Positions 55,629 to 64,000 of a stretch of DNA of 64,000 nucleotides are shown piece by piece; position 1 is the stretch's first letter, and each line of letters begins with the position of its first letter. Source of the DNA: BOG-908 sp965198915. GTDB lineage: Bacteria; Pseudomonadota; Alphaproteobacteria; Acetobacterales; Acetobacteraceae. The notes under the pieces are model-generated. The model was given only the letters and a program-made list of their open reading frames with translations. It made no database searches and was not told the origin of the DNA. The position numbers and the translations under genes are program-made. The stretch lies in contig CBDAQC010000001.1 of the NCBI GenBank assembly GCA_965198915.1, forward strand, positions 1-64,000. Reading direction: 5' to 3'.

Positions 55629-56435
55629 ATGCGGATACGCGCCGGCTACGAGATCAGCTTCGACTGTCCGCAAACCACGCCTATGATGCTCTGCATAAGC
55701 GTCCACCCGAGCCGGGCAGGCGACCTGCTGACCCCCGGCCCGATCACCGTCAGCCCGGGCGCGCCGCTCAGCACGTACAGGGACGCGTTCGACAACGTGT
55801 GCACCCGCATACTCGCCCCGCCCGGCCGCACCACGCTGTCCACCGACTTCGAGTGCTACGACACCGGCCAGCCCGACGAGGTCGCCTGGGACGCCGCGCA
55901 ACACAAGGTGGAAGACCTGCCGGAAGACAAGCTGACCTTCCTGCTCGGCAGCCGCTATTGCGAGACCGACAAGCTGAGCGACGCCGCCTGGTACAGGTTC
56001 GGCCACACCGCGCCGGGCTGGGGACGCGTGCAGACGATCTGCGACTTCGTCCACAATCACATCAAATTCAATTACCAGGACGCACGCGCCACCCGCACCG
56101 CCTGGGAAGCCTACGAGGAAGGCCGCGGCGTCTGCCGAGACTTCGCCCACCTGGCCGTGGCGCTGTGCCGCTGCATGAACATCCCGGCCCGCTACTGCAC
56201 AGGCTACCTGGGGGACATCGGCATGCCGCCGCCCTACGCGCCGGGCGACTTCTCCGCCTGGTTCGAAGCCTATCTGGGCGGACGCTGGTACACCTTCGAC
56301 GCACGGCACAACACGCCGCGTATTGGCCGCATCCTGATGGCCCGCGGGCGCGACGCCACGGACGTTGCCATCTCCACCGTGTTCGGGCCGTCTATCCTGT
56401 CCGGATTCACGGTTTTCACGGACGAGGTGCCGTAG
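55629..56435 (+). CDS. Transglutaminase-like protease family protein
   Basis: The 268-residue protein has an N-terminal beta domain and a C-terminal transglutaminase-like domain. The catalytic cysteine is in EEGRGVCRDFAHLAVALCRCMNIPARY, and the aspartate is in GGRWYTFDARHN. At the histidine position most relatives read HAWxE while this one reads DFSAWFEAYLGG, so the usual catalytic histidine is a serine. Such proteins usually sit in the cytoplasm and may be thiol proteases or amidases acting on peptides. It is divergent from the amidohydrolase gene. Confidence 0.88.
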   Translation: MRIRAGYEISFDCPQTTPMMLCISVHPSRAGDLLTPGPITVSPGAPLSTYRDAFDNVCTRILAPPGRTTLSTDFECYDTGQPDEVAWDAAQHKVEDLPEDKLTFLLGSRYCETDKLSDAAWYRFGHTAPGWGRVQTICDFVHNHIKFNYQDARATRTAWEAYEEGRGVCRDFAHLAVALCRCMNIPARYCTGYLGDIGMPPPYAPGDFSAWFEAYLGGRWYTFDARHNTPRIGRILMARGRDATDVAISTVFGPSILSGFTVFTDEVP

Positions 56436-56531
56436 CCGGCGCTGCAAAGTTCACCGGTTCACCTCAACAGGATGGCTCGCCAGCCTGACCGTAGGCCATC
56501 CGCCATCTACGCAGGCAGGCGGCCCCGGGCT

Positions 56532-56636
56532 CTACCGGTTCTTGTACCAGTCCCAGACCAGGTAGAACGCGGGCAGCATGACTATGGCGAAGAAAATCCA
56601 GTCGAACGTCTGCTCCGAGACGGCACCTGAACCCAT
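56532..56636 (-). CDS. 34-residue single-pass membrane protein, hypothetical
   Basis: A very short frame with an excellent Shine-Dalgarno (GGAGG eight bases before ATG), a polar start and one membrane segment (WIFFAIVMLPAFYLVWDW) followed by a charged YKNR end. The anchor flanked by aromatic and basic residues looks like a genuine small membrane protein. Nothing else explains the ribosome site. I do not recognise a named family. It lies downstream of and converging with the transglutaminase gene. Confidence 0.6.
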   Translation of the reverse strand: MGSGAVSEQTFDWIFFAIVMLPAFYLVWDWYKNR

Positions 56637-56780
56637 GGTAGTGTCCTCCACCCAACACGGCGTTTGGACTCTACGAGCGTTGGACGACAAAGTTGCCAGA
56701 ACTCCTCGCCCGGTGCCATGCAGGCGGGGAAGCGGCACCTCCCGCTGTCCCGCCCCAGCAGACAAGGCCGTGCCTCGCCG

Positions 56781-56942
56781 ATGACCGACGCCCCCGATCC
56801 CGCATCCAAGGCCGAAGCCGAGGCCGCCGCCCGCCGCGCCCGGGAAGCCGCCGCCCTGCGCGAGAACCTGCGCCGCCGCAAGGCCCAGGCCCGCGCGCGC
56901 GAAGCCCCGCCGGTTGACGCGGAGACGCCGAAGATCGGCTAG
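56781..56942 (+). CDS. Small Ala/Arg-rich helical protein, hypothetical
   Basis: A 53-residue frame just upstream of dcd. The protein is mostly one charged helix (AAARRAREAAALRENLRRRKAQARARE) with a proline-containing acidic end. I believe short proteins of this kind precede dcd or follow other core genes in acetic acid bacteria, but cannot name the family. It ends 33 bases before dcd and may be co-transcribed. Confidence 0.55.
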   Translation: MTDAPDPASKAEAEAAARRAREAAALRENLRRRKAQARAREAPPVDAETPKIG

Positions 56943-56975
56943 GCTCTGCCGCACGCCACGGAGTCGCCCGCCCGC

Positions 56976-57530
56976 ATGCCCGTCCTGCCCGACCACTGGA
57001 TACGCCGCATGGCCGCCGAGCACGGCATGATCGAGCCCTTCGTGGAAAGCCAGAAGCGCGAGGGCGTGATCAGCTACGGCCTGTCCAGCTACGGCTACGA
57101 CGCCCGCGTGGCGCCCGATTTCCGCGTGTTCACCAACGTGGACAGCGCCATCGTGGACCCCAAGGATTTCAGCGCCGACAGCTTCGTCACCCGTACCGCG
57201 CCCGTCTGCATCATCCCGCCGAACAGCTTCGCGCTCGCCCACACGATCGAGTATTTCCGCATCCCGCGTGACGTGCTGGTGATCTGCCTGGGCAAATCCA
57301 CCTACGCGCGCTGCGGCATAATCGTGAACGTGACGCCGCTGGAGCCCGAGTGGGAAGGCCAGGTGACGATCGAGATCAGCAACACCACCCCGCTGCCCGC
57401 GAAGATCCACGCCAACGAGGGTATCTGCCAGTTCCTGTTCCTGCGCGGCGAGAGCGCGCCCGAGGTGAGCTATGCGGACCGGCGTGGGAAGTATATGGGG
57501 CAGCGCGGTGTGTCGCTGCCGAGGATGTAA
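56976..57530 (+). CDS. dcd: dCTP deaminase
   Basis: The enzyme converts dCTP to dUTP on the path to dTMP. The 184-residue protein carries the active-site block RTAPVCIIPPNSFALAHTIEYFRIP, CLGKSTYARCGIIVNVTPLEPEWEGQVTIEISNT with the general-base glutamate, and the KIHANEGICQFLF region. The length is standard for the trimeric enzyme. A repeat element starts eight bases after its stop, between it and murA. Confidence 0.97.
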   Translation: MPVLPDHWIRRMAAEHGMIEPFVESQKREGVISYGLSSYGYDARVAPDFRVFTNVDSAIVDPKDFSADSFVTRTAPVCIIPPNSFALAHTIEYFRIPRDVLVICLGKSTYARCGIIVNVTPLEPEWEGQVTIEISNTTPLPAKIHANEGICQFLFLRGESAPEVSYADRRGKYMGQRGVSLPRM

Positions 57531-57537
57531 GGAAGGC

Positions 57538-57657
57538 AAGGCCTTCTTTCTTGGAAGAAAGAAGCAGAGAACTTTTGCTCCCTGACGGCGGAAGCTGAAA
57601 CACGCGTACCCAAACAGATAAGAGTTTCTTGCTTCTTTTTTTCATAAAAGAAGGCCT
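57538..57657. repeat. Dispersed inverted-repeat element, both ends, compensated stem
   Basis: The left end has stem CTTCTTTCTT against AAGAAAGAAG: the T-to-C change is matched by an A-to-G change on the other strand of the stem. The right end has TTCATAAAAGAAGGCC. It lies between dcd and murA. Confidence 0.9.
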
Positions 57658-57684
57658 TCCTTTCTTCCCTCAGGATGCCTCAGC

Positions 57685-58938
<1,254 letters not shown>

Positions 58939-58942
58939 CCCC

Positions 58943-58960
58943 GCTCCGCCCGCCCGGAGC
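58943..58960 (+). terminator. Short GC-rich hairpin after murA
   Basis: A six-base-pair stem, GCTCCG with CGGAGC, five bases after the murA stop. There is no T-run, so it is a weak terminator candidate. Confidence 0.3.
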
Positions 58961-59093
58961 GCAAGACCGCAGCCGGCACAACGCAAGTTGAAGCGCGCGG
59001 CGTCCTGACAAGCTGGCTGCGGCATTTGTCGTGCTAGTCTCGGACAGACTTGCCGCCCGAGACTATCCTGCCAGCAGAAGGGGACTGACCGTC

Positions 59094-59933
59094 ATGTTCC
59101 GTTCGACGACGCTCGCCGTTCTCGCCTGTGCCGCGCCCGCCTGGGCGCTTCCGGCCGCGCCGGATGCCGCGTCGCCGCAGGACGGCCCGCCGCCGCCCGT
59201 CATCAGCTCCATCGCCATACTCACCCCAACGGTCGATGTCGGCCGCGCGCCGGGGCAGATGCGCTTCGCGGTCACCTTCACGTCGAAGGATACCGGGCTT
59301 TTCGGCATCGGCATCGTCCTGCGCTCGCCCAGCGGCAGGCAGCACGTGAAGCTCGGCACCGCCACCCCGCTGGAACCGCATTCCGGCACGGTCGAGGTCG
59401 GCAACGGCCGTCCGCTGTCGTTGTATTCCGAACCGGGCTTGTGGACCGTCACGCAAGTGGGCGCCGGCAATTACCAGGCGAGCGGCAGCCTGACGCCGGC
59501 GCAGATCGCCGCGGTCTTGCAGGGCCCGGGCGTCACGGTCGTCAACCACGGCCCGGTGGACACCGAAAAGCCCTCCCTCGTCGCCGGGCGCGTGGTCACG
59601 CCCACCGTCAGCCGCAGCACCAACGGCCCCGGCGAGGTGAAGATCGCACTGGACGCCGCCGACAACCTGTCCGGCATCGCCAGCGTCACCGTCACCGCCC
59701 ATACCGGCACGGACCCGAAAACCGGCTACATCCAGATGGTCAACGACAGCCCCAGCTTCCTGCTGCACGGCGAATACGGCGTGTCCTACTACGCGCCGGA
59801 GCTCGCCCCGGCCACGTACACCGTCACCGCCATCAAGCTGTGCGACAACGCCCGCAACTGCCTGGACGTCTCGGACCCCAACGCGATCGCGACCCTGTTC
59901 GACAACCAGCCCAGCTTCACCATCACCCCATGA
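59094..59933 (+). CDS. Secreted hypothetical protein with Ig-like beta regions
   Basis: The ATG at 59094 opens a signal peptide (MFRSTTLAVLACAAPAWALP). The 279-residue product is beta-rich with two parts: one around residues 35-135 (SSIAILTPTVDVGRAPGQMRFAVTF through LWTVTQVGAGNYQ), and one from 165 on (VKIALDAADNLSGIASVTVTAHTG), which resembles the Ig-like domain of proteins that end in a D-N-A-x-N-C-type turn (LCDNARNCLDVSD). No catalytic motif or anchor is seen. I do not recognise the family. It sits between murA and hisG, where some alphaproteobacteria have other small genes. Confidence 0.72.
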   Translation: MFRSTTLAVLACAAPAWALPAAPDAASPQDGPPPPVISSIAILTPTVDVGRAPGQMRFAVTFTSKDTGLFGIGIVLRSPSGRQHVKLGTATPLEPHSGTVEVGNGRPLSLYSEPGLWTVTQVGAGNYQASGSLTPAQIAAVLQGPGVTVVNHGPVDTEKPSLVAGRVVTPTVSRSTNGPGEVKIALDAADNLSGIASVTVTAHTGTDPKTGYIQMVNDSPSFLLHGEYGVSYYAPELAPATYTVTAIKLCDNARNCLDVSDPNAIATLFDNQPSFTITP

Positions 59934-59991
59934 CCGGTGGCGCCGCTTGCCGGCAATGACAGGAAGGGCCTGCCGTGCTAGCCCCCGCCGC

Positions 59992-60684
59992 ATGAGCGCA
60001 CCCTACCGCGAGGCCGACCTCACCCCGGACACCCAGCCCACCCTCGTGCTCGCCCTCCCCAAAGGCCGCATCCTGGCCGAATGCGGCCCGCTCCTCGCCC
60101 GCGCAGGCATCACGCCGGCCGCCGACTACACCGACGAGGACAGCCGCCGCCTGCGCTTTCCCACCGACAATCCCGCGCTGGACGTCGTGCGCGTCCGCCC
60201 GTTCGATGTCGCCACCTTCGTGGCCTACGGCGCCGCCCAGATCGGCATCTGCGGCGGCGACGTGCTGGCCGAATTCGACTACCCGGAAATCTACGCCCCG
60301 CTGGACCTGGGCATAGGCGCGTGCCGCGTCTCCGTCGCCGCCCCTATCGCGGAAGCGCCAGACGACGACCCGGCCCGCTGGTCCAGCGTGCGCGTGGCCA
60401 CCAAATATCCCAACACCGCGCGCCGGCACTACGCGGCGCGCGGCATACACGCGGACGTGGTGCACCTGAACGGTGCAATGGAACTCGCCCCCGGCCTGGG
60501 CCTGTCCCGCCTGATCGTGGACCTTGTGCAGACCGGCAGCACGCTGCGCGCCAACGGACTGCGCGAGACGGAGGTGATCGCGCACGTCACCAGCCGGCTG
60601 ATCGTGAACCGCACCGCGTTGAAGACACGGCCGGAGGAGATCGGTGGCTGGATCGCCCGGTTCCGGGCCGCGCTGGCGGTATGA
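59992..60684 (+). CDS. hisG: ATP phosphoribosyltransferase, short form
   Basis: The first enzyme of histidine synthesis. At 230 residues it is the short HisG that lacks the regulatory C-terminal domain and needs HisZ for activity. Motifs are LVLALPKGRILAECGPLL, GAAQIGICGGDVLAE, and the PRPP-binding GLSRLIVDLVQTGSTLRANGL. The ATG giving MSAPYREADL is preferred. hisZ is not in the window. hisD follows on the same strand, but with a repeat element in the 180-base gap. Confidence 0.94.
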   Translation: MSAPYREADLTPDTQPTLVLALPKGRILAECGPLLARAGITPAADYTDEDSRRLRFPTDNPALDVVRVRPFDVATFVAYGAAQIGICGGDVLAEFDYPEIYAPLDLGIGACRVSVAAPIAEAPDDDPARWSSVRVATKYPNTARRHYAARGIHADVVHLNGAMELAPGLGLSRLIVDLVQTGSTLRANGLRETEVIAHVTSRLIVNRTALKTRPEEIGGWIARFRAALAV

Positions 60685-60696
60685 CAGCAAGCGAGA

Positions 60697-60833
60697 AAGG
60701 CCTTCTTTTTTGAAAAAAAGAAGCAAAAAACTTTTGTCCCGTTCGCTGTTTCGCCGGCCCGCTACGTCCTGTGACAGACGGGCTTTACATGCAGGCGAAG
60801 GAGACAAAGGTTTTTTTATCAAAAAAGGACTGC
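60697..60833. repeat. Dispersed inverted-repeat element, right end degenerate
   Basis: A consensus left end 12 bases after hisG, and a right end of the GGAC type with several changes (TTTTTTTATCAAAAAAGGAC). It lies inside what would normally be one hisG-hisD transcript. Confidence 0.85.
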
Positions 60834-60864
60834 TTTCTTCCTTCCCCGACCCCACACCCCTCGC

Positions 60865-62148
60865 ATGAAGCGCCTCTCCACCACCGACGCCACCTTTCCC
60901 GCCGCCTTCGACGCCCTGCTGAACGAAGCCCGCGAGACCACCGCCCGGGTGGACGCGCCTGTTGCCGCCATCATCGCCGAGGTGCGTGCCCGTGGTGACG
61001 CCGCCTTGTGCGCCTACACCGCCCAGTTCGACCGGCTGACCCTGACCCCGGACACCCTGCGCGTCACCGCCGCCGAGATCGACGACGCGGCGGCCCACAT
61101 AACGCCCGACCTGCAGGCCGCGCTGGACCTGGCCGCCACCCGCATCGAGGCCTTCCACCGCGCCCAGCTCCCCACCGACCTGCAGATGCACGACGATGCG
61201 GGCGTCACCATGGGCCTGCGCTGGACACCGCTGGACAGCGTCGGGATCTACGTCCCCGGCGGCAAGGCGGCTTACCCGTCCTCCGTGCTGATGAACGCCA
61301 TCCCGGCCCGCGTGGCCGGCGTGGGCCGCATCGCCATGTGCGTGCCCACGCCGGACGGCGTTCTGAACCCGCTGGTGCTCGCCGCCGCACGCCGCGCCGG
61401 TGTCAGCGAGATATTCCGCGTGGGCGGCGCCCAGGCGGTGGCGGCGATGGCCTACGGCACGGAAAACGTGGCACCGGTGGACCGCATCGTGGGGCCGGGC
61501 AACGCCTACGTGGCCGAAGCCAAGCGCCAGGTGTTCGGCCGCGTGGGGATAGACGGCGTGGCCGGCCCCTCCGAGGTGCTGGTCCTGGCCGATGCCGCGA
61601 ACGATCCGCGCCACGTCGCCATCGACCTGCTGGCCCAGGCCGAGCACGACGAATCCGCGCAATCCATCCTGATCACCGACGACGCCGCCTTCGCCGACGC
61701 GGTGCAAGCCGCGGTGGCGCGCGCGCTGCCGACCCTCGCCCGCCAGGCGATAGCCGGCGCGAGCTGGCGTGACCACGGCGCCATTATCCTGGTGCGCGAC
61801 TGGGCGGAGGCCGCCGCCCTGACCGACCGGCTGGCGCCGGAACACCTGCAGATCATGGTCGCCGACCCGGCCGCCCTGTTCGACCGCATACGCCATGCCG
61901 GCAGCGCGTTCCTCGGCCGTTTCACGCCGGAGGCTCTGGGCGACTACGTGGCAGGGCCCAACCACGTACTGCCCACCGGCCGCACCGCCCGCTTCGCCTC
62001 CGGCCTGTCGATTTACGATTTCCTCAAGCGCACCACCTGGATACAGGCGGACGCGGCGGCTCTCGGCGCGATCGGTCCGGCCGGCGTGGCGCTGGCCACC
62101 GCCGAGGGACTGCAGGCGCATGCGTTAAGTTTGAGCGTTCGGATGTAG
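60865..62148 (+). CDS. hisD: Histidinol dehydrogenase
   Basis: The last two steps of histidine synthesis, oxidising histidinol to histidine with NAD. The 427-residue protein has VGIYVPGGKAAYPSSVLMNAIPA, the VGGAQAVAAMAYGT and GPGNAYVAEAKRQVFG blocks, the metal ligands in LAQAEHDESAQSILIT, and the catalytic ERLAPEHLQIM-type Glu-His pair (LAPEHLQIMV). The ATG has no clear Shine-Dalgarno. In many alphaproteobacteria the next genes are a UPF0262 protein, a phosphatase and infA; here infA follows directly after a repeat. Confidence 0.97.
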   Translation: MKRLSTTDATFPAAFDALLNEARETTARVDAPVAAIIAEVRARGDAALCAYTAQFDRLTLTPDTLRVTAAEIDDAAAHITPDLQAALDLAATRIEAFHRAQLPTDLQMHDDAGVTMGLRWTPLDSVGIYVPGGKAAYPSSVLMNAIPARVAGVGRIAMCVPTPDGVLNPLVLAAARRAGVSEIFRVGGAQAVAAMAYGTENVAPVDRIVGPGNAYVAEAKRQVFGRVGIDGVAGPSEVLVLADAANDPRHVAIDLLAQAEHDESAQSILITDDAAFADAVQAAVARALPTLARQAIAGASWRDHGAIILVRDWAEAAALTDRLAPEHLQIMVADPAALFDRIRHAGSAFLGRFTPEALGDYVAGPNHVLPTGRTARFASGLSIYDFLKRTTWIQADAAALGAIGPAGVALATAEGLQAHALSLSVRM

Positions 62149-62159
62149 TAAAGAAAGCA

Positions 62160-62280
62160 AGCAGTTCTTTTTTGCAAAAAAGAACCAAAAAACTTTTGTT
62201 CCCTGTCGGCGAGTGTCCGGACAGGTCCGCGACAGCGGAGTCAAAAGTTTTTTGCTTCTTTTTTCAAGAGAGAAGGCCTT
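62160..62280. repeat. Dispersed inverted-repeat element, mixed ends
   Basis: Left end of AGCAG type and right end of AAGGCC type. The core contains both CCCTGTCGGCG and GTCCGCGACAGCGG. It lies between hisD and infA, 11 bases after the hisD stop. Confidence 0.92.
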
Positions 62281-62334
62281 GCCTTCCTAACTACACCCCA
62301 CCACAACCCCGTTATCAACTAACCTAGAGGCCTG

Positions 62335-62556
62335 ATGTCCAAAGAAGACATGATCGAGTTCAGCGGTATCGTCACCGAACTGCTGCCAAATGCCATGTTC
62401 CGCGTGAAGCTGGACACCAACGAGCACCAGATACTCGCCCAGGTGAGCGGCAAGATGCGCAAGAACCGCATACGCGTGCTGGCCGGCGACCGCGTGAACG
62501 TGGAGATGACCCCTTACGACCTGAGCAAGGGCCGGATCACGTTCCGCTTCAAATAG
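62335..62556 (+). CDS. infA: Translation initiation factor IF-1
   Basis: The 73-residue OB-fold protein (SKEDMIEFSGIVTELLPNAMFRVKLDTNEHQILAQVSGKMRKNRIRVLAGDRVNVEMTPYDLSKGRITFRFK in outline, first and last strands as in E. coli IF-1) occupies the ribosomal A site during initiation. It is full length. A GAGG precedes the ATG. maf starts eight bases after its stop, so the two share an operon. Confidence 0.98.
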   Translation: MSKEDMIEFSGIVTELLPNAMFRVKLDTNEHQILAQVSGKMRKNRIRVLAGDRVNVEMTPYDLSKGRITFRFK

Positions 62557-62564
62557 GCCCAGAC

Positions 62565-63140
62565 TTGGCCGAACTCGTGCTGGCCTCGGCCAGCCCCCGC
62601 CGCCTGGCCCTGCTGGCGCAGATCGGCGTCACCCCGGACCACATCGCCCCGCAGGACATCGACGAGACGCCGCGCCCCCGCGAGCTGCCGCGTCCGCATG
62701 CCGAGCGCCTGGCGCGCGAAAAGGCCGCTTCCGCCACCGCCGCCCAGCCCGGCCGCTTCGTGCTGGCAGCCGACACCGTGGTGGCCGTAGGCCGCCGCAT
62801 ATTGCCCAAGGCGGAGACGGCACCGCAGGCGCGCGCCTGCCTGGACCTGCTGTCCGGCCGCCGGCACCACGTGCTCACCGCAGTGGTGCTGATCGCCCCG
62901 GACGGCGCCCGCTCCACCCGGCTGTCCGAAAGCAGCGTCACCTTCGCCCGGCTGACCGAGGCGCAGATCGCGGCCTACCTCGCCAGTGGCGAATGGCAGG
63001 GCAAGGCCGGCGGCTACGCCGTTCAGGGGGCAGCCGCCGGCTACATACGCGCGCTGTCCGGCAGCTATTCCGGCGTGGTCGGGCTGCCGCTGTTCGAGAC
63101 GGCGCAGCTTCTGCGCGGGCGCGGCTACCTCTCGCCGTGA
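62565..63140 (+). CDS. maf: Maf-type nucleoside triphosphate pyrophosphatase
   Basis: The 191-residue protein matches the Maf/YhdE/YceF family, which hydrolyses dTTP, UTP or modified nucleotides to the monophosphate. Motifs are LASASPRRLALLAQIGV, the VLAADTVVAVGRRILPKAE catalytic aspartate region, GRRHHVLTAVVLI and GKAGGYAVQGAAAGYI. The start is a TTG directly after infA. The stop overlaps the next start as GTGA, so infA, maf and the RNase gene are one operon. Confidence 0.95.
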   Translation: MAELVLASASPRRLALLAQIGVTPDHIAPQDIDETPRPRELPRPHAERLAREKAASATAAQPGRFVLAADTVVAVGRRILPKAETAPQARACLDLLSGRRHHVLTAVVLIAPDGARSTRLSESSVTFARLTEAQIAAYLASGEWQGKAGGYAVQGAAAGYIRALSGSYSGVVGLPLFETAQLLRGRGYLSP

Positions 63141-64000
63141 CGCAGATCGCCGCCGCCGTCAGCCCGGGGGAGGTACGCCTGGCAGTGACGGCGGACGGCG
63201 CGCTGGTGGACTACGCGCTGTGGCGCCCCGGCGCGCCTGACGGGCTGGGTGACGTCCATCGGGGCCGGATCACCGCCGTGGTGCCCGCCATGGCCGGCGC
63301 GTTCGTGGCGCTCGCCGGGCTGGCGGACGGCTTCCTGCCGGACAGCGAAGGCGCTTCCGGGCGCACGGAGGGCGAGATGCTGGCCGTCCGCATCATCCGT
63401 ACCGCCCAGGGCGGCAAGGGGCCGCGTCTGGCAGTATCAGGCGGCCAGTCGGACGGCCCGGTGCGCCTGCTGGTCGCGGGGCCGGGCCCGCTCGCCCGCC
63501 TGGCCGCGCTCCACCCCTCCGCGCCCATCCATATCGACGACGCCGCCTGGTTCGCCCGCCTGCGGCCGGATTTCCCGAACCGGCTCTCGCTGGTGCCCCG
63601 GGCATTCGACGAGGACCTGGAGGCCGAGGCCGAGGCCCTGTCCCGCACCCGGGTGGCGCTGCCGGGCGGCCTGTCCGCCACGATCACGCCCACGCCGGCG
63701 CTGACCGCCATAGACCTGGATGGCGGCGCTAGCACCGGCGCCCGCGGCCAGAAATCCGCAGTGCAGTTCGCCGCCAACCGGGCCGCCTTGCCCTCGCTGA
63801 TACGCCAGGTCAGGCTGCGAAACCTGTCCGGCGCCATATTGCTGGACCTGGCCGGCGTACCGGTGCGGCGCCGCCAGGCGCTGGGCCCGGACATCGCCGC
63901 CTGCCTGGCGCAGGATCCCGCCCGTCCGCGCCTGGCCGGCTTCACCCAGCTCGGCTTTGCCGAAATCTTCCGCCCGCGCCTGGCCGCCCCCTTGCACGAG
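63137..64000 (+). CDS. Ribonuclease E/G family protein, 3' end outside the window
   Basis: The GTG start overlaps the maf stop by four bases and the frame is open to the last base of the window, giving 288 residues. An S1-like domain comes first (DVHRGRITAVVPAMAGAFVALAG, residues about 38-85, then EGEMLAVRIIRTAQ), followed by a catalytic region with LPGGLSATITPTPALTAIDLDGG and LSGAILLDLAGV. These two aspartate strands match the metal-binding AIDVN and VIDF sites of RNase E/G, although the flanking residues are divergent. Position after infA-maf is typical for this gene in alphaproteobacteria. The zinc-link and C-terminal parts lie beyond the edge, so RNase G and a short RNase E cannot be separated. 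Confidence 0.85.
   Translation, partial: MTQIAAAVSPGEVRLAVTADGALVDYALWRPGAPDGLGDVHRGRITAVVPAMAGAFVALAGLADGFLPDSEGASGRTEGEMLAVRIIRTAQGGKGPRLAVSGGQSDGPVRLLVAGPGPLARLAALHPSAPIHIDDAAWFARLRPDFPNRLSLVPRAFDEDLEAEAEALSRTRVALPGGLSATITPTPALTAIDLDGGASTGARGQKSAVQFAANRAALPSLIRQVRLRNLSGAILLDLAGVPVRRRQALGPDIAACLAQDPARPRLAGFTQLGFAEIFRPRLAAPLHE

Overview
The window is 64 kb of high-GC, gene-dense chromosome with genes on both strands and short intergenic gaps. Gene content points to an alphaproteobacterium, most likely Rhodospirillales/Acetobacteraceae. Supporting items are the SUV3-type helicase, S4 protein, 7Fe ferredoxin and CarD block, the glyS-ppdK pair, the yqeY-dnaG-rpoD block, the fur-olsB and lnt-XRE pairs, and the infA-maf-RNase E/G block. 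I see no transposase, integrase, phage gene or CRISPR array. The taxon is inferred from gene content and style; no database was consulted.

Layout. 0-2.3 kb: two GT4 glycosyltransferases, the first cut by the window edge. 2.4-9.4 kb: SelO, a MATE exporter, a degenerate chemoreceptor-like protein, a DUF3108 protein, a WecA-type phosphoglycosyltransferase and a MarR regulator. 9.5-18.7 kb: an M17 aminopeptidase, the helicase-S4-fdxA block, then a GH16 hydrolase with three C-terminal modules lying between fdxA and carD, then carD and a Bax-inhibitor-1 protein. 18.8-24.4 kb: VapBC, glyS (no glyQ beside it) and ppdK. 24.5-30 kb: an exported tannase-family esterase and a Tat-exported oxalate decarboxylase, then cmk-aroA without rpsA. 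30-40.4 kb: a secreted protein, GNAT proteins, the leftward yqeY-dnaG-rpoD cluster, a diguanylate cyclase and a DHA2 exporter. 40.5-49.1 kb: an exported methyltransferase, an AGE-family epimerase, an S9 peptidase, fur-olsB and lnt-XRE. 49.2-56.5 kb: gpmI, a lytic transglycosylase, small membrane proteins, TspO, a GST, tRNA-Thr(GGT), a WcbI-like protein, an N-formylglutamate amidohydrolase and a transglutaminase. 56.5-64 kb: two small ORFs, dcd, murA, a secreted protein, hisG, hisD, infA, maf and an RNase E/G gene running off the right edge.

The most striking non-coding signal is an AT-rich inverted-repeat element at 19 intergenic sites. Twelve sites carry two facing ends around a GC-rich core that is often palindromic. 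The others carry a single end. Stem sequences change in a compensatory way between copies. The elements sit directly after stop codons and at several places where a conserved alphaproteobacterial gene order appears broken. They look like a mobile or formerly mobile miniature element that could act as a two-way terminator. The annotator should also know that these repeats are open in several frames and produce false N-terminal extensions on many gene models.
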